Source of the DNA: Ligustrum vulgare
Taxonomy: Eukaryota > Streptophyta > Magnoliopsida > Lamiales > Oleaceae
DNA length: 64,000 nucleotides
Assembly: GCA_963555705.1 (NCBI GenBank)
Contig: OY743172.1
Location: forward strand, 23,435,446 to 23,499,445
Direction of reading: 5' to 3'
Position 1 is the stretch's first letter. The number at the start of each line of letters is the position of its first letter. The notes beneath the pieces were generated by a model. That model ran no database searches. It was given only the letters and a program-made list of their open reading frames with translations, and was not told the origin of the DNA. This document shows positions 11,283 through 19,889 of this stretch, piece by piece. Both the position numbers and the translations under genes were made by a program.

Positions 11283-12140
11283 TTATGTTTTGTACAAGTT
11301 CCAAACTTTCCATTTCATATCCGCCAGCCATCCAAATTGGAAAAGTAACTTCGTTGATTGCAACTTCACAAGGTGTTGTCGGTAAGGTATCAATATATTC
11401 CTAAGACCTACATTTTGGAATATAAAAAATTGACACCACAAAGTTATGTTGAATGCAGAATTACTGCAGCAGGGATGACTTAAGAAACTGAAGGGGAGGG
11501 GGGAAGCCGTTCAATTAAATGAAGAAAAGATGTTTATATTACCTGAAGTGCACATCGTCTTATAAAGATGAGCAATACTAGGATCTCCTTTCGTATTCAT
11601 ATGTGGCCTCTCCAAGCACTCCAAGAACGAAATGTCTGCCTTGAGAAGCTCGGCCTGATCATGAGTGTCATAACCCATATCGTGGCAATAGCAGCAAAAG
11701 TCCAACCAATCCATTGGTCGTTTGTCCCATATAAGAGACCCTTTATCTTTGCCACTCGACCAATTGGGTCCACAGTAATGACCATATCGAGGAAACAACT
11801 GAGACAGGAAAGCTCTCGGACCTTTATGCCATGGAACTTTGGAAACATAAGGTCTGAAGCGTATTGTTGAGTACTGCGCACTAGAGTCGCCACGATCGCG
11901 AGGTTGCATATGCCTTTTCAGCTCTTTGTTGACAGTTTTTGGAATTTGAATTTTATCTCTGTGGCTGATAGCCCAGGGTATTAATGAAAAAAGGGACCAT
12001 CTCCAGAAGCTGTTCTCAAAAGAAGCCTCGTGTTTTGGTGCTTCCATAAGGGCACCAGTCGATATGACAACCGATGTATCCTTGTTTGGATGGGCTCCAA
12101 ACCATGGAACATGCCTCGGAAATTCAAAGTTCATATGCAT
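11283..12140 (-). CDS. Phospholipase A2-like protein, two coding exons
   Basis: Exon 1 is 12140-11543 and exon 2 is 11407-11283. The 135-bp intron has GT-AG ends and joins in phase, giving about 240 aa. Residues 119-131 (YGHYCGPNWSSGK) match the calcium-binding loop of secretory-type PLA2. Residues 149-154 (CCYCHD) carry the catalytic His-Asp pair, and the following helix (QAELLKADISF) also fits. These residues predict hydrolysis of the sn-2 ester of phospholipids. There is no clear signal peptide. A hydrophobic segment at about 46-58 could be a membrane contact. It resembles the plant 'phospholipase A2 family protein' group rather than the short secreted plant PLA2s. The ATG at 12134 is an alternative start. 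A 5' UTR exon probably ends near 12962 (AG then GTATGC). The gene has no element inserted in its coding exons. Confidence 0.85.
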
Positions 12141-13395
12141 ACCTCAGTCACCTATTAATTAATAATTTAATAACATATAGTTGTATTAGATGAATCAGAA
12201 TCACATGGTTAAACAACTCCCTAGTCATACGGAAGACACTAGCACATTTTCGTTAACATTGCAAGTGGCTATTTCGTAAAAGTTATGATTTGAGCAATTT
12301 ACTGATTGAACAACAGAAGGCAAAAAGAAGGAAACTGAACTATTTATTTCTATAATTAAGTAGAGCTGTTCTTAATCAACTTGACAATATATATTATTAT
12401 ATGTATAAATTGTATAGAGATAATTCAGAATTTCTACATATAGAGCGACAGAGAAAGAAAGCAAATGCCATGGAACCCTTGCACAAACATAGTCCTAAAA
12501 TTGGATAATTAATATCGCTAATCCTTAGATTAAAACGCTCAGAAATTATGAAAGTAGACAAACTTACCAAAATAGGAGCAACAAATAAAAACCCAAAATA
12601 AATGTTGTCCCTGTTTCACTAAATCGGAATTTGTATCGCACACACATCATATCATCTCTGTATTTAATTGAAGGAATTTACAAATTTAACAATAAAAAGG
12701 GTTTTTGATCCTAGAAAAGCGAAGGCACAATCAACCCAGCAGGCAACACGCCGGAAAGTTTTTTTTTTTTTTCCCCACACGTTTTTCATTTAAAATTAGT
12801 AGGTTCCTGTATTCAACTGATTCTTCCGCATCTTGTTGGAGAGGGAATAAAAAAAAATAAAAATAAAGTAAAATCCCCAGAACATGAAGCAAAACATAAA
12901 GAAATATCATAAACAATTTCAAAAAATAGTACCTAGCTAAATTACTGCAATCTGCATACCTTTTCATATCTTCGCAGCTCAGGAACACTTCGTTAACGAT
13001 GTGTGTCTCCGTGTGAGAGAGAATTATCTGGAAATTCAAGAGATTGGCTTTATTTTGGGCGGTGGAATTGGATTGGTTAAGCTGACGTGTGATATTGAAA
13101 ATTTTGTTTATAAAGAGCCATTTGATTCCGAAAAGTTTTTGATTTTTACGATTTTTTTGTATTTTTGTATGGATGTGTGATTTAGATTGATTTGAAAAGT
13201 AAAAAATTGTGATCTTGATTAAAGATAAATAGTTAAGATTGATTTTAAAAATTTTGGTAAAAATTCTTAATAGACCAAACCGGCTCAAATCAAGAGTGAG
13301 ATTTTTATGTACTTTTAAAAAAAATGTATGTCACTAAAAATGTAATTTAAAGAAATTCTTTATAAAGGAAATCGAAATTCCTAAAATGTTGTTTT
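12141..13395 (-). other. Probable 5' UTR, leader intron and promoter of the phospholipase A2-like gene
   Basis: A splice acceptor (AATTAATAG) sits just upstream of the start codon on the minus strand, and a donor-like AAAAG/GTATGC lies near 12962. This suggests an intron in the leader. A 185-codon frame across 12731-13288 has no domain and runs through the proposed exon-intron edge, so I do not call it. Confidence 0.4.
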
Positions 13396-13603
13396 TGTTA
13401 TAAAATCATCGAAATCATAAGAACAACATAGAGAGAGAAATGGAGAGAGTTTAGAGGAGAGAATTTCTCTTCAAGAATTGGTGTAATAAATTGGTAAGTA
13501 TAGGCTCCTATTTATAGGAGTGGACAATGGCACAATCGTAATATTGTAAAGTTTACAGGGATATAATGGTAATGTCATTCACATATATACATTATTTATA
13601 ACA
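13396..13603 (-). repeat. Element 1 LTR (left copy, 3' LTR)
   Basis: 208 bp, identical to 19517-19724. It includes the palindromic TATA region CTCCTATTTATAGGAG (13504-13519), which on the minus strand reads CTATAAATAG. Confidence 0.93.
13504..13519 (-). promoter_or_regulatory. Palindromic TATA box in the element 1 LTR
   Basis: CTCCTATTTATAGGAG is a perfect inverted repeat around TTTA. The minus strand has TATAAATA. Its symmetry could allow initiation on both strands, which would help express the antisense cargo; that is inference. Confidence 0.5.
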
Positions 13604-13613
13604 CTCCCCCTTG
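13604..13613 (-). promoter_or_regulatory. Polypurine tract of element 1
   Basis: The minus strand reads CAAGGGGGAG directly against the LTR, the usual position for plus-strand priming in reverse transcription. Confidence 0.8.
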
Positions 13614-13633
13614 AATGACATATTACGCAATTG

Positions 13634-14333
13634 TCTGCCTCGTTAAAACCTTGCTAAGAAAACCCAATGGGATAAAACTTGAGCGAAGGAAAAAGAGTAC
13701 AGTTGCTCCCCCTGATATTGGCCATCGTCAATCGTTGAGTCTTAATGTTCAAGTAGAACAAATCATGTATTGAATCTTTGAAGTTCTTCAGTGCTTCAGT
13801 GCTGCCTCGTTAAAACCTTGTCAGTAAAACCCAATGGGACAAAATCTGAACGAAGGAAAAAGAGTACAGCCGCTGCCTCGTTAAAACCTTGTCAGGAAAA
13901 CCCTGTGGGACAAAACCTGGACGAAGGAAAAAGAGTACAGCATGACAGCATGATTCTCCCCCTGAAGTGTGCAATCAAGTATTCATGAACCTTTTGAATA
14001 ATGATATCATCTTTCTTCTGGAATATATATGAAAATCTTCTTGTGTGTAGTCGATATCATAACATTCTTCATAAGATGTGTATGATTTTCTTCATTTGTT
14101 GATATCATTCCAGTATAACAATGTGTTGCTGAATTATAGCTTGTTGATAGCTATGATGATGCCTCAAAAACCTTGCTAGGAAAACCCTGTGGGACAAAAC
14201 CTCAGCGAAGGGAAAAAGAGTGCATTATTCTCATTAATTTTCATCAATACGCCTCAACTGTTGCCTCATTAAAAAACTTGCTATGAAAACCCTGTGGGAC
14301 AAAACCTCAGCTAAGGGAAAAAGAGTGCAACGC
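13634..14333 (+). repeat. Five copies of an about 65-bp unit (GCCTCGTTAAAACCTTG...AAGAGTACAG)
   Basis: Copies at about 13634-13702, 13800-13868, 13869-13939, 14158-14224 and 14261-14333. Each has three short inverted repeats: CCT-TGTC-AGG, CCC-NNN-GGG and one closing on AAGG. A-rich spacers separate them and the unit ends in GGAAAAAGAGTRCA. Element 2 has the same five copies. The unit is familiar from Copia-type elements of other plants. Confidence 0.85.
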
Positions 14334-14399
14334 GTATTTATTCCTTTCATGGAATATTACATGTATATTGGTGCAATCACGAATCTTTTCATTGTATTT

Positions 14400-14591
14400 T
14401 TCACTTCTGGTGAATAATCAAATTTAGAATTCACTTCTGGTGAATAATCAAATCTATAATTCACTTTCATAGATTGCATCTTTCACTTCTAGTGAATAAT
14501 TAAATATTCATTTTCAAATTCACTTCTAGTGAATAATCAATTTCAAATTCACTTCTGGTGAATATTCATTTTCGTATTCACTTCTAGTGAA
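14400..14591 (+). repeat. Array of six TTCAC-loop-GTGAA hairpins
   Basis: TTCACTTCTGGTGAA, or the same with TTCTA as the loop, occurs at 14400, 14430, 14482, 14519, 14548 and 14577. Copies are separated by ATAATCAAAT-like spacers of 14-37 bp. The five-base stem is perfect in every copy. Confidence 0.9.
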
Positions 14592-15077
14592 TAATCAATT
14601 TCCCAGATGTCATAAATAGTACACTCCAATTTCACTTTCAACATATTATATCATGGAGTCATTTGTATCATTCTATATTGATACTAATCTGGGCATATTG
14701 AATCTTTCAATGATTTATACATGTATGTTCTTGCACTTTATAAACTGCAATTTCTAATTTTGCAGGAGCATAATCAATCATTGAAATAGATATCAATTTC
14801 GACATATAATCTACAATCATTTTACTTGAAATCCCAACGTACCGCGATCAACTGGTACATCAAAGAATACTCCCAAAGTACCGAGATGAGAATCATACAT
14901 TTTGATCTCACTCATTGGTATATCAAGGAGCTCAAGCTAGTGATTTAGACTATAGTCTATCCACCATATGTCATGCCAGTTCTATGAAAAATTTCGCGCG
15001 CAACTAGTCGTCTTTTACGACTGTGAAATATTTTTCATTTGTACATATAATTACTGGCTTTACACATTTAAGCATTT

Positions 15078-15090
15078 GGACTTCAGGTCC
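15078..15090 (+). repeat. Mini-hairpin GGAC-TTCAG-GTCC
   Basis: Perfect 4-bp stem with the common loop. In element 2 the same site (27933-27945) has the loop TTCTG and an unchanged stem. Confidence 0.8.
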
Positions 15091-15353
15091 TTGAACAATA
15101 ATCCCTACATTAGGGTTTCATACTTGGCCAAAGAATTATGATTTCATCAATCTTATTTCATAAGAGGGTATGCAGTCGACTTATTTATCGATTCCATCTC
15201 AATATAACGTGGAGAGATCTCTTTATATGTTCTATCATCAGGTACCTGAATATCTCATCATTTGACTATGTCCCTTTTACTTACTTTGAGTATTTAGCCT
15301 CAAAGGAATCATTTCAATCATTCAAGAGATATTTATTTTTGGAATCGATAGTC

Positions 15354-15386
15354 ATTATGCTTCAGGCATAATTACGCTTCAGGCGT
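15354..15386 (+). repeat. Paired mini-hairpins ATTATGC-TTCAG-GCATAAT and ACGC-TTCAG-GCGT
   Basis: Two adjacent hairpins with stems of 7 and 4 bp. In element 2 (28212-28244) the second has the loop TTTAA but keeps its stem. Confidence 0.85.
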
Positions 15387-15643
15387 GTTTTCACCATAAT
15401 GTTCTCAAATATTATCAATCGGCTAAAATGCCATAACACATGTCATTCTTTTAGGGATGTAATTTCAATCATATATCTCAGTGCGCTTTGGTGGAGTGTA
15501 TGCATATCGCACTTTTACAAATAATAAAGCTTCTTGAGCTATTCCCTGTTTGACATAGAATATTGTTGTATGATAAACAATTTCTGAATAAGTTATTCTC
15601 ATAGAAAATAATTTGGAACTTTTGATAATCTAACCGTTTATTA

Positions 15644-15847
15644 TAGAACTTCTGGTTCTATACGGTTTTATTTCATTTCTATGTATGAATATTTGATTCA
15701 ATACAATATCGCTAAACTTCTGGTTCAATACAATGTATATTTCATTTATGAGCTTCTGGTTCATACTATATGCATATTTCACTTGTACGTATGAACTTCT
15801 GGTTCAATAAGATATTTCACTTGTACATATGTATGAACTTCTGGTTC
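15644..15847 (+). repeat. Cluster of GAAC-TTCTG-GTTC hairpins
   Basis: TAGAACTTCTGGTTCTA at 15644-15660, TGAGCTTCTGGTTCA near 15750 (a G-T wobble keeps pairing), and TGAACTTCTGGTTCA near 15792 and 15833. A copy near 15715 is weaker. They sit among ATTTCACTTGTACATATG-like spacers. Confidence 0.85.
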
Positions 15848-16144
15848 AATACAACATTTATTTCATCAGTATTCTATATAGTTCAAATCAGTATACCTTT
15901 ATTACTTTTAGTATACCGAAAAATCAGGTACAATATCCAAGGAAATATCTCATAATCTCAATCTTGTCGCCAAATCTTCCCTTATATCGAAAAAGGTAAT
16001 GGCATATTATCTCACCTTTTCAATAATTTATTCCATTATTTCTTGATGGAATCCATATCACTGACACGCGGAGCCGCCGCTCTTTTACGCGTTGAATAAT
16101 GCATTTAAATAGATGATTTGGGAAGAAGGCTAGATCCATCAAAA

Positions 16145-16690
16145 ATGGATATCATACTTTCAAATATTCGCAAATATTATTCCAATCTTCCAGTAAATGA
16201 TTTGAGAAAAATTTATCGAATTAGGCTCGAAAGATTGAGGTTGCTGATGGATCATGGCATGTCAGAAGATGTTCGCTGGTTGATCGAAGCAAAAGTTCGA
16301 TTAGCTGGTGAATTACCAGATTCATTTTCTAAGCACAAGCCTGGCTTAGGTAAGAGTACTTTTGCAAAGAAGCGAAGAGCAAAAAGATTAAATAGTTGCT
16401 ACAAATGTGCTCGATGGACATGTGATACCCGTTGTAAATCAATAGGATATTCATCCATAAATCGAGATGATAAGATAGACTTCATTAAGGGTGGACTGAG
16501 TAAGGAGTCATTGGATGATATCCGATTGACTCTTGAGACGCACCCTAGTGGATATGTGCAGCGTGAGCTACTATCTTTATGGGCTAAATTCATCAGCGAT
16601 AAAGAGAGATATAGTCTCAAAAATATAATAGCAAAAGATCCTGTTTGCCATGCTGTTATAAACAATGATGCTTTGGCTATGCAGCATTAA
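16145..16690 (+). CDS. Element-borne ORF: basic Cys-cluster protein, possibly a captured nucleic-acid-binding protein
   Basis: 181 aa, antisense to the element. I chose the ATG at 16145 because it is the start shared with the second copy (29111); an upstream ATG at 16118 is not in frame there. The N-terminal half (about 1-60) is helical and basic. Then comes a G-K-S-x-F-A-KKRRA basic patch directly followed by a four-cysteine cluster, C-x2-C-x4-C-x3-C (CYKCARWTCDTRC), and a run ending DFIKGGLSKESLDD. This order (Ser/Arg-rich patch, 'RRA', Cys cluster, acidic-hydrophobic tail) recalls the small nucleic-acid-binding proteins of flexiviruses (carlavirus/vitivirus type), but the cysteine spacing differs and the match is from memory of the pattern only. 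A captured host gene is equally possible. Against the broken second copy I count 12 silent changes and 7 amino-acid changes plus one nonsense change, suggesting past purifying selection. Confidence 0.7.
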   Translation: MDIILSNIRKYYSNLPVNDLRKIYRIRLERLRLLMDHGMSEDVRWLIEAKVRLAGELPDSFSKHKPGLGKSTFAKKRRAKRLNSCYKCARWTCDTRCKSIGYSSINRDDKIDFIKGGLSKESLDDIRLTLETHPSGYVQRELLSLWAKFISDKERYSLKNIIAKDPVCHAVINNDALAMQH

Positions 16691-16939
16691 TACAAGGTAA
16701 ATCATTTGATATATATGCACATATAAAATATTTTTTTCTGTTTCCTTTCACGAGTTTTGATAAAGGCTGGTTAAAAATATTAAATCGCCGAAAGGTGAGT
16801 AGGATGATTTTGTCAAAAGTAAATCTTCACTTTTTCGAAAAACGACCAGTAAATAGTGAAGTTTTTCGGTTTTAAATAGCCAAACATTTTTCATAGTTCA
16901 TGCATCCCAAAATAACATTTTCCTTCTTTACTTTCAAAA

Positions 16940-17593
16940 ATGGAAGGACCAAAATTTCGACAGATCAAAACTATCTGTGTATTTTGTGGATCAAAAGTGG
17001 GAAAAGGTTTTGGGTATCTAGAAGCAGCCGTGGATTTAGGAAAGAAATTGGGAGAGAAAGGTATCACTCTCGTGTATGGAGGAGGTAGCAGTGGATTGAT
17101 GGGTTGTGTTTCACAATCCGCTCTAGTAGAGAAAGCAAGAGTGATAGGTGTTATACCTACTCCTTTAGCTGATATTGCAGGCAAAACACGAGGGCATGAA
17201 GTACAAACCTTATCTATCCATGAACGCATAACTTGCATGTTATATGGTTCTGATGCCTTCATAGCCCTGCCTGGAGGTTTTGGTACTTTAGAAGAAATCT
17301 TTAATATTACTTCATGGGCTCAACTAGATCTCCATACTAAGCCTATAGGGCTTTTAAATGTAAACAATTTCTTTGATGGTTTGCTAACATTTCTTGATTA
17401 TGCTGTGGAACAGGGATTCATATCTCCATTTTCTAGGAGAATCCTTATTTCTGCTCCTACTATCGAGGAACTGCTGGATAAGTTGCAATCATATATTCCA
17501 ATACAAGATCCAGCAGGAGTAAAGATAGATTGGTCGCAAGGAAGGGGAATCAAGCGAAAATGGAGTCCGGTTAATGTAAATTTATCTTTGTGA
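16940..17593 (+). CDS. LOG: LOG-type cytokinin riboside 5'-monophosphate phosphoribohydrolase, intronless copy inside an LTR element
   Basis: 217 aa, full length for the family (about 215). LOG enzymes release active cytokinin bases from their ribotides in the cytosol. The ICVFCGS strand and the nucleotide-binding GGGSSGLMG (usually GGGSIGLMG) are present. The hallmark LPGGFGTLEE has its catalytic Glu, and the conserved Arg is in HER (usually followed by K; here HERI). SWAQLDLHTKPIGLLNV and the GFISP segment also fit. The C-terminal tail (KRKWSPVNVNLSL) is unusual. Plant LOG genes have several introns; this copy has none, so it came through an RNA intermediate. It lies 249 bp after the Cys-cluster ORF, on the strand opposite to element transcription. 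Its sequence is clearly diverged from typical LOG1-LOG8, so an old capture is likely. Whether it is expressed is unknown. Confidence 0.9.
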   Translation: MEGPKFRQIKTICVFCGSKVGKGFGYLEAAVDLGKKLGEKGITLVYGGGSSGLMGCVSQSALVEKARVIGVIPTPLADIAGKTRGHEVQTLSIHERITCMLYGSDAFIALPGGFGTLEEIFNITSWAQLDLHTKPIGLLNVNNFFDGLLTFLDYAVEQGFISPFSRRILISAPTIEELLDKLQSYIPIQDPAGVKIDWSQGRGIKRKWSPVNVNLSL

Positions 17594-17815
17594 ACTCTAG
17601 AATAGGTGGTGGTAGAGTACGGAGTATTCTCACTCTTGAGACACACCATAAATTTCTAGGATTTTATCAATGTATTAATCTTGTGTACCTCAAAGATTTA
17701 AAGTGGTAGAGTATGGAGTATTTCTTACTCTTGAAACACACTTTTTTCTTTATTTCCTCAAAAGGTCAGAGGTGGTAGGATACGGCTACTCCCGAAACAC
17801 ATCTCTAATTTTGAG
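17594..17815 (+). repeat. Three degenerate copies of a GTGGTAGAGTA...ACTCTTGARACACA unit downstream of LOG
   Basis: Copies begin near 17605, 17702 and 17772. Each reads GGTGGTAG(A/G)(G/A)TA(C/T)GG...ACTC..GAAACAC. The second contains a GAGTA-TTTCT-TACTC stem. Element 2 has the same three after its LOG copy. Confidence 0.65.
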
Positions 17816-17863
17816 GATCATAAATGTTTTCCCCTTTTGCATTTTGCATGTATGTCTCGTTTA

Positions 17864-17935
17864 TGCTTCTTCAGGAGCAATAATAATATCATTTCAGTAT
17901 GTTTAGATGATAATTTTTACTTCTTCTGGAGTAAA
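17864..17935 (+). repeat. Bulged mini-hairpins TGCT(T)C-TTCAG-GAGCA and TTTACT(T)C-TTCTG-GAGTAAA
   Basis: Both have the same architecture as the other CTTCNGG hairpins, with one extra T on the 5' arm next to the loop-closing C. A weaker third copy begins at 17940. Confidence 0.75.
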
Positions 17936-18130
17936 TATGTACTTCTTCTGGAATATATAAGTGCTCGTGCAAGAACTTTTCCAGGCACTTATCATCTAAC
18001 ATTCATCTCATAATACTGATGAGATTATTTTCACATTAGCTATATCCGTGCTATCATGTGATATTATCTTATCATACATCAACATTCTCTTGTTGAATAA
18101 TTTTCATCCACCCATTCAAATTCAGATATT

Positions 18131-18254
18131 GGTAACTTCTGGTACCATTGGATAAAACATTTTATTAATATTTATCAACCTTTTGGTAATGATAACTTCT
18201 GGTATCATTTGATAAAATATTTTCTAACTTTAGTATTGATAACTTCTGGTATCA
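18131..18254 (+). repeat. Bulged mini-hairpins GGTA(A)C-TTCTG-GTACC and GATA(A)C-TTCTG-GTATC
   Basis: GGTAACTTCTGGTACC at 18131-18146. ATGATAACTTCTGGTATCAT at 18189-18208. TGATAACTTCTGGTATCA at 18237-18254. All carry a single unpaired A at the same position of the 5' arm. Confidence 0.8.
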
Positions 18255-18406
18255 TTTAATGAAGTATCAAATAACAATAATATTGTATATATATATTAAC
18301 AATAACGATACTGGGGTTATACCACCAAGTATATATGTTGACAACAACCCTCTAATATGTTAGAATTAACCAACAACTGAGGTGTTTATATGTATTCAAT
18401 TGATAT

Positions 18407-18574
18407 ACCGACCATATAGGCGGTGTCAACGTGATGAAATAATTAAACCAGCCATATAGACGGTATCAACGAGATGAAACAATTAAACCGGCCATATAGG
18501 CGGAATCGACATAATGAAATAATTAAACCGGGTAAAGCCAACCATGTAGGTGGTAAAACCAACCATGTAGGTGG
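18407..18574 (+). repeat. Second hairpin family, CCN(x)CC-ATRTA-GGN'GG
   Basis: CCGACC-ATATA-GGCGG at 18408, CCGGCC-ATATA-GGCGG at 18488, and CCAACC-ATGTA-GGTGG at 18538 and 18559. A degenerate copy lies near 18448. The third stem pair switches between G:C and A:T while one base before the inner CC stays unpaired. Confidence 0.8.
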
Positions 18575-18779
18575 CAGCATAATATAATTCAATTGATCAC
18601 ATATTAATCGTTAATTTACGATTATTATACTTGTATGTATTATTAAGGGCAAAATCGTCCATATTTTAATATATTGCTCATATGAATAAATTGAAACCGT
18701 CAATAGGTTTAAAATTTAATTTAGAACAAACTTACTTTTGGTCCGAAGTTCAAAATCTCGTCAGGATTGCTCCAAAAAC

Positions 18780-19400
18780 AGTTTTTAAGAAAACCGCCAT
18801 GTTCGACCGCCGGAATATTTTAAAAACTGCACAAAACAGAAAAATAAGATCATAGAAAAATCCAATTCATCAAAACGGACAAACTGCCTTTCGTCATCGC
18901 CGGATCCGCCACGCGCCGCCGCCGCCGGCCGCCAAGCGCCGGTGATCGGAAAAATTAACCCATCACCATAATATGTGCCTCGGCGTCCTGAACATGCCGG
19001 TGGTCTCCGATTTTCCAAAAGATCAACCGTTTGGCCGGAATCATCATTTTTCAGTCCGCCAGCATCTTCTTCTCCGGACAATAACTTCCGTTTTAACCGT
19101 TGGATTTGCGTCAAATTTCAGTCGAGTCTTCTCCTAGAAAAACCCGTTGATATGCCGCTGGCCGATCGTCGATCGGAGTTCAGAATCGTCGGGAATAAGC
19201 ATTTCAATTTTCGGTCAGATATCTGTTTTTGCACAGTTTTTCAGATTTTCTTCTTCGGTCAATATCTTTTGTTTCAGCCGTTGGTTCTGCGCCAAATTTT
19301 AGGCGAGTCTTCTCCTTGACAAGCCCGTTCTGATGGCGGTGGCCGATCGTCGATCGGATATCTGGATCGGCCAGAATCATTCTTTTTCAGTTTGAGAGAA
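18780..19400 (-). other. GC-rich CGCCGG block in the leader of element 1
   Basis: A GC-rich island around 18890-19000 (CGCCGCCGCCGGCCGCC and similar), followed by two related stretches around 19100-19180 and 19270-19370 that both end in GGCCGATCGTCGATCGGA. No protein domain is recognizable. Element 2 and the TRIM have comparable blocks. Confidence 0.6.
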
Positions 19401-19497
19401 AAGGAAACATTGGTTAGTAATAATCAGGTTTCTGATACAGAGGCTCATCATTTAGATGCAACTGTAGAGCATACTCCCGTTATTACTCAATTGGTTA

Positions 19498-19516
19498 GAG
19501 ACTCGTGCTGATAACG
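19498..19516 (-). promoter_or_regulatory. Primer-binding site region of element 1 (non-canonical)
   Basis: The minus strand reads CGTTATCAGCACGAGTCTC directly after the LTR. It is identical next to the element 2 LTR (32252-32270) but does not match the 3' end of initiator tRNA-Met. The priming tRNA is not identified. Confidence 0.55.
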
Positions 19517-19724
19517 TGTTATAAAATCATCGAAATCATAAGAACAACATAGAGAGAGAAATGGAGAGAGTTTAGAGGAGAGAATTTCTCTTCAAGAATT
19601 GGTGTAATAAATTGGTAAGTATAGGCTCCTATTTATAGGAGTGGACAATGGCACAATCGTAATATTGTAAAGTTTACAGGGATATAATGGTAATGTCATT
19701 CACATATATACATTATTTATAACA
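19517..19724 (-). repeat. Element 1 LTR (right copy, 5' LTR)
   Basis: 208 bp, identical to 13396-13603. Followed by the target duplication GTTTT at 19725-19729. Confidence 0.93.
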
Positions 19725-19799
19725 GTTTTGACTGTTTTCAGTTAACCAAAGCATTTTTTTTCTTAAAAAAGCATAAAACACCTACTTTACAAAAACAAT

Positions 19800-19889
19800 G
19801 GGGCTAGCTTAAGTGATTGGTGCATCACTAACACGCAAGGTCACGAGTTCGATCTGCTACGCTACAATGGCAGTTGAATTTTTTTTTTC
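19800..19889 (+). mobile_element. Short tRNA-derived SINE-like sequence
   Basis: An A-box-like TAGCTTAAGTGATTGG and a B-box-like GGTCACGAGTTCGATCT are spaced as in plant Au-type SINEs, and a T run ends the unit. It sits between element 1 and the Harbinger transposon. It is short, and no target duplication was established. Confidence 0.45.

Larger units (their letters stand above)
13396..19724 (-). mobile_element. Non-autonomous LTR element 1 carrying LOG cargo (6.3 kb, very young)
   Basis: It has two 208-bp direct repeats (13396-13603 and 19517-19724) that I find identical base for base. TG...CA ends (TGTTAT...ATAACA) are flanked by the 5-bp target duplication GTTTT at 13391-13395 and 19725-19729. 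On the minus strand a polypurine tract (CAAGGGGGAG) lies beside the left LTR and a primer-site-like sequence beside the right one, so the element reads on the minus strand. No gag, protease, integrase or reverse transcriptase is present, so it must be mobilized in trans; the LTR size and tract suggest Copia. The interior holds two ORFs in antisense (16145-16690, 16940-17593) and arrays of short hairpins. Identical LTRs imply a very recent insertion. Confidence 0.93.

Noticed and set aside
12731..13288. 185-codon minus-strand reading frame
   Set aside because: AT-rich and low complexity, no domain, and it crosses the probable leader exon and intron of the phospholipase-like gene.
14400..14591. 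CRISPR-like regular repeats
   Set aside because: The repeats are hairpins in a plant retrotransposon with similar, irregular spacers; no cas genes, and the genome is eukaryotic.
16118..16144. Upstream ATG adding nine residues to the Cys-cluster ORF
   Set aside because: In element 2 this ATG is out of frame; the ATG at 16145/29111 is the conserved one.
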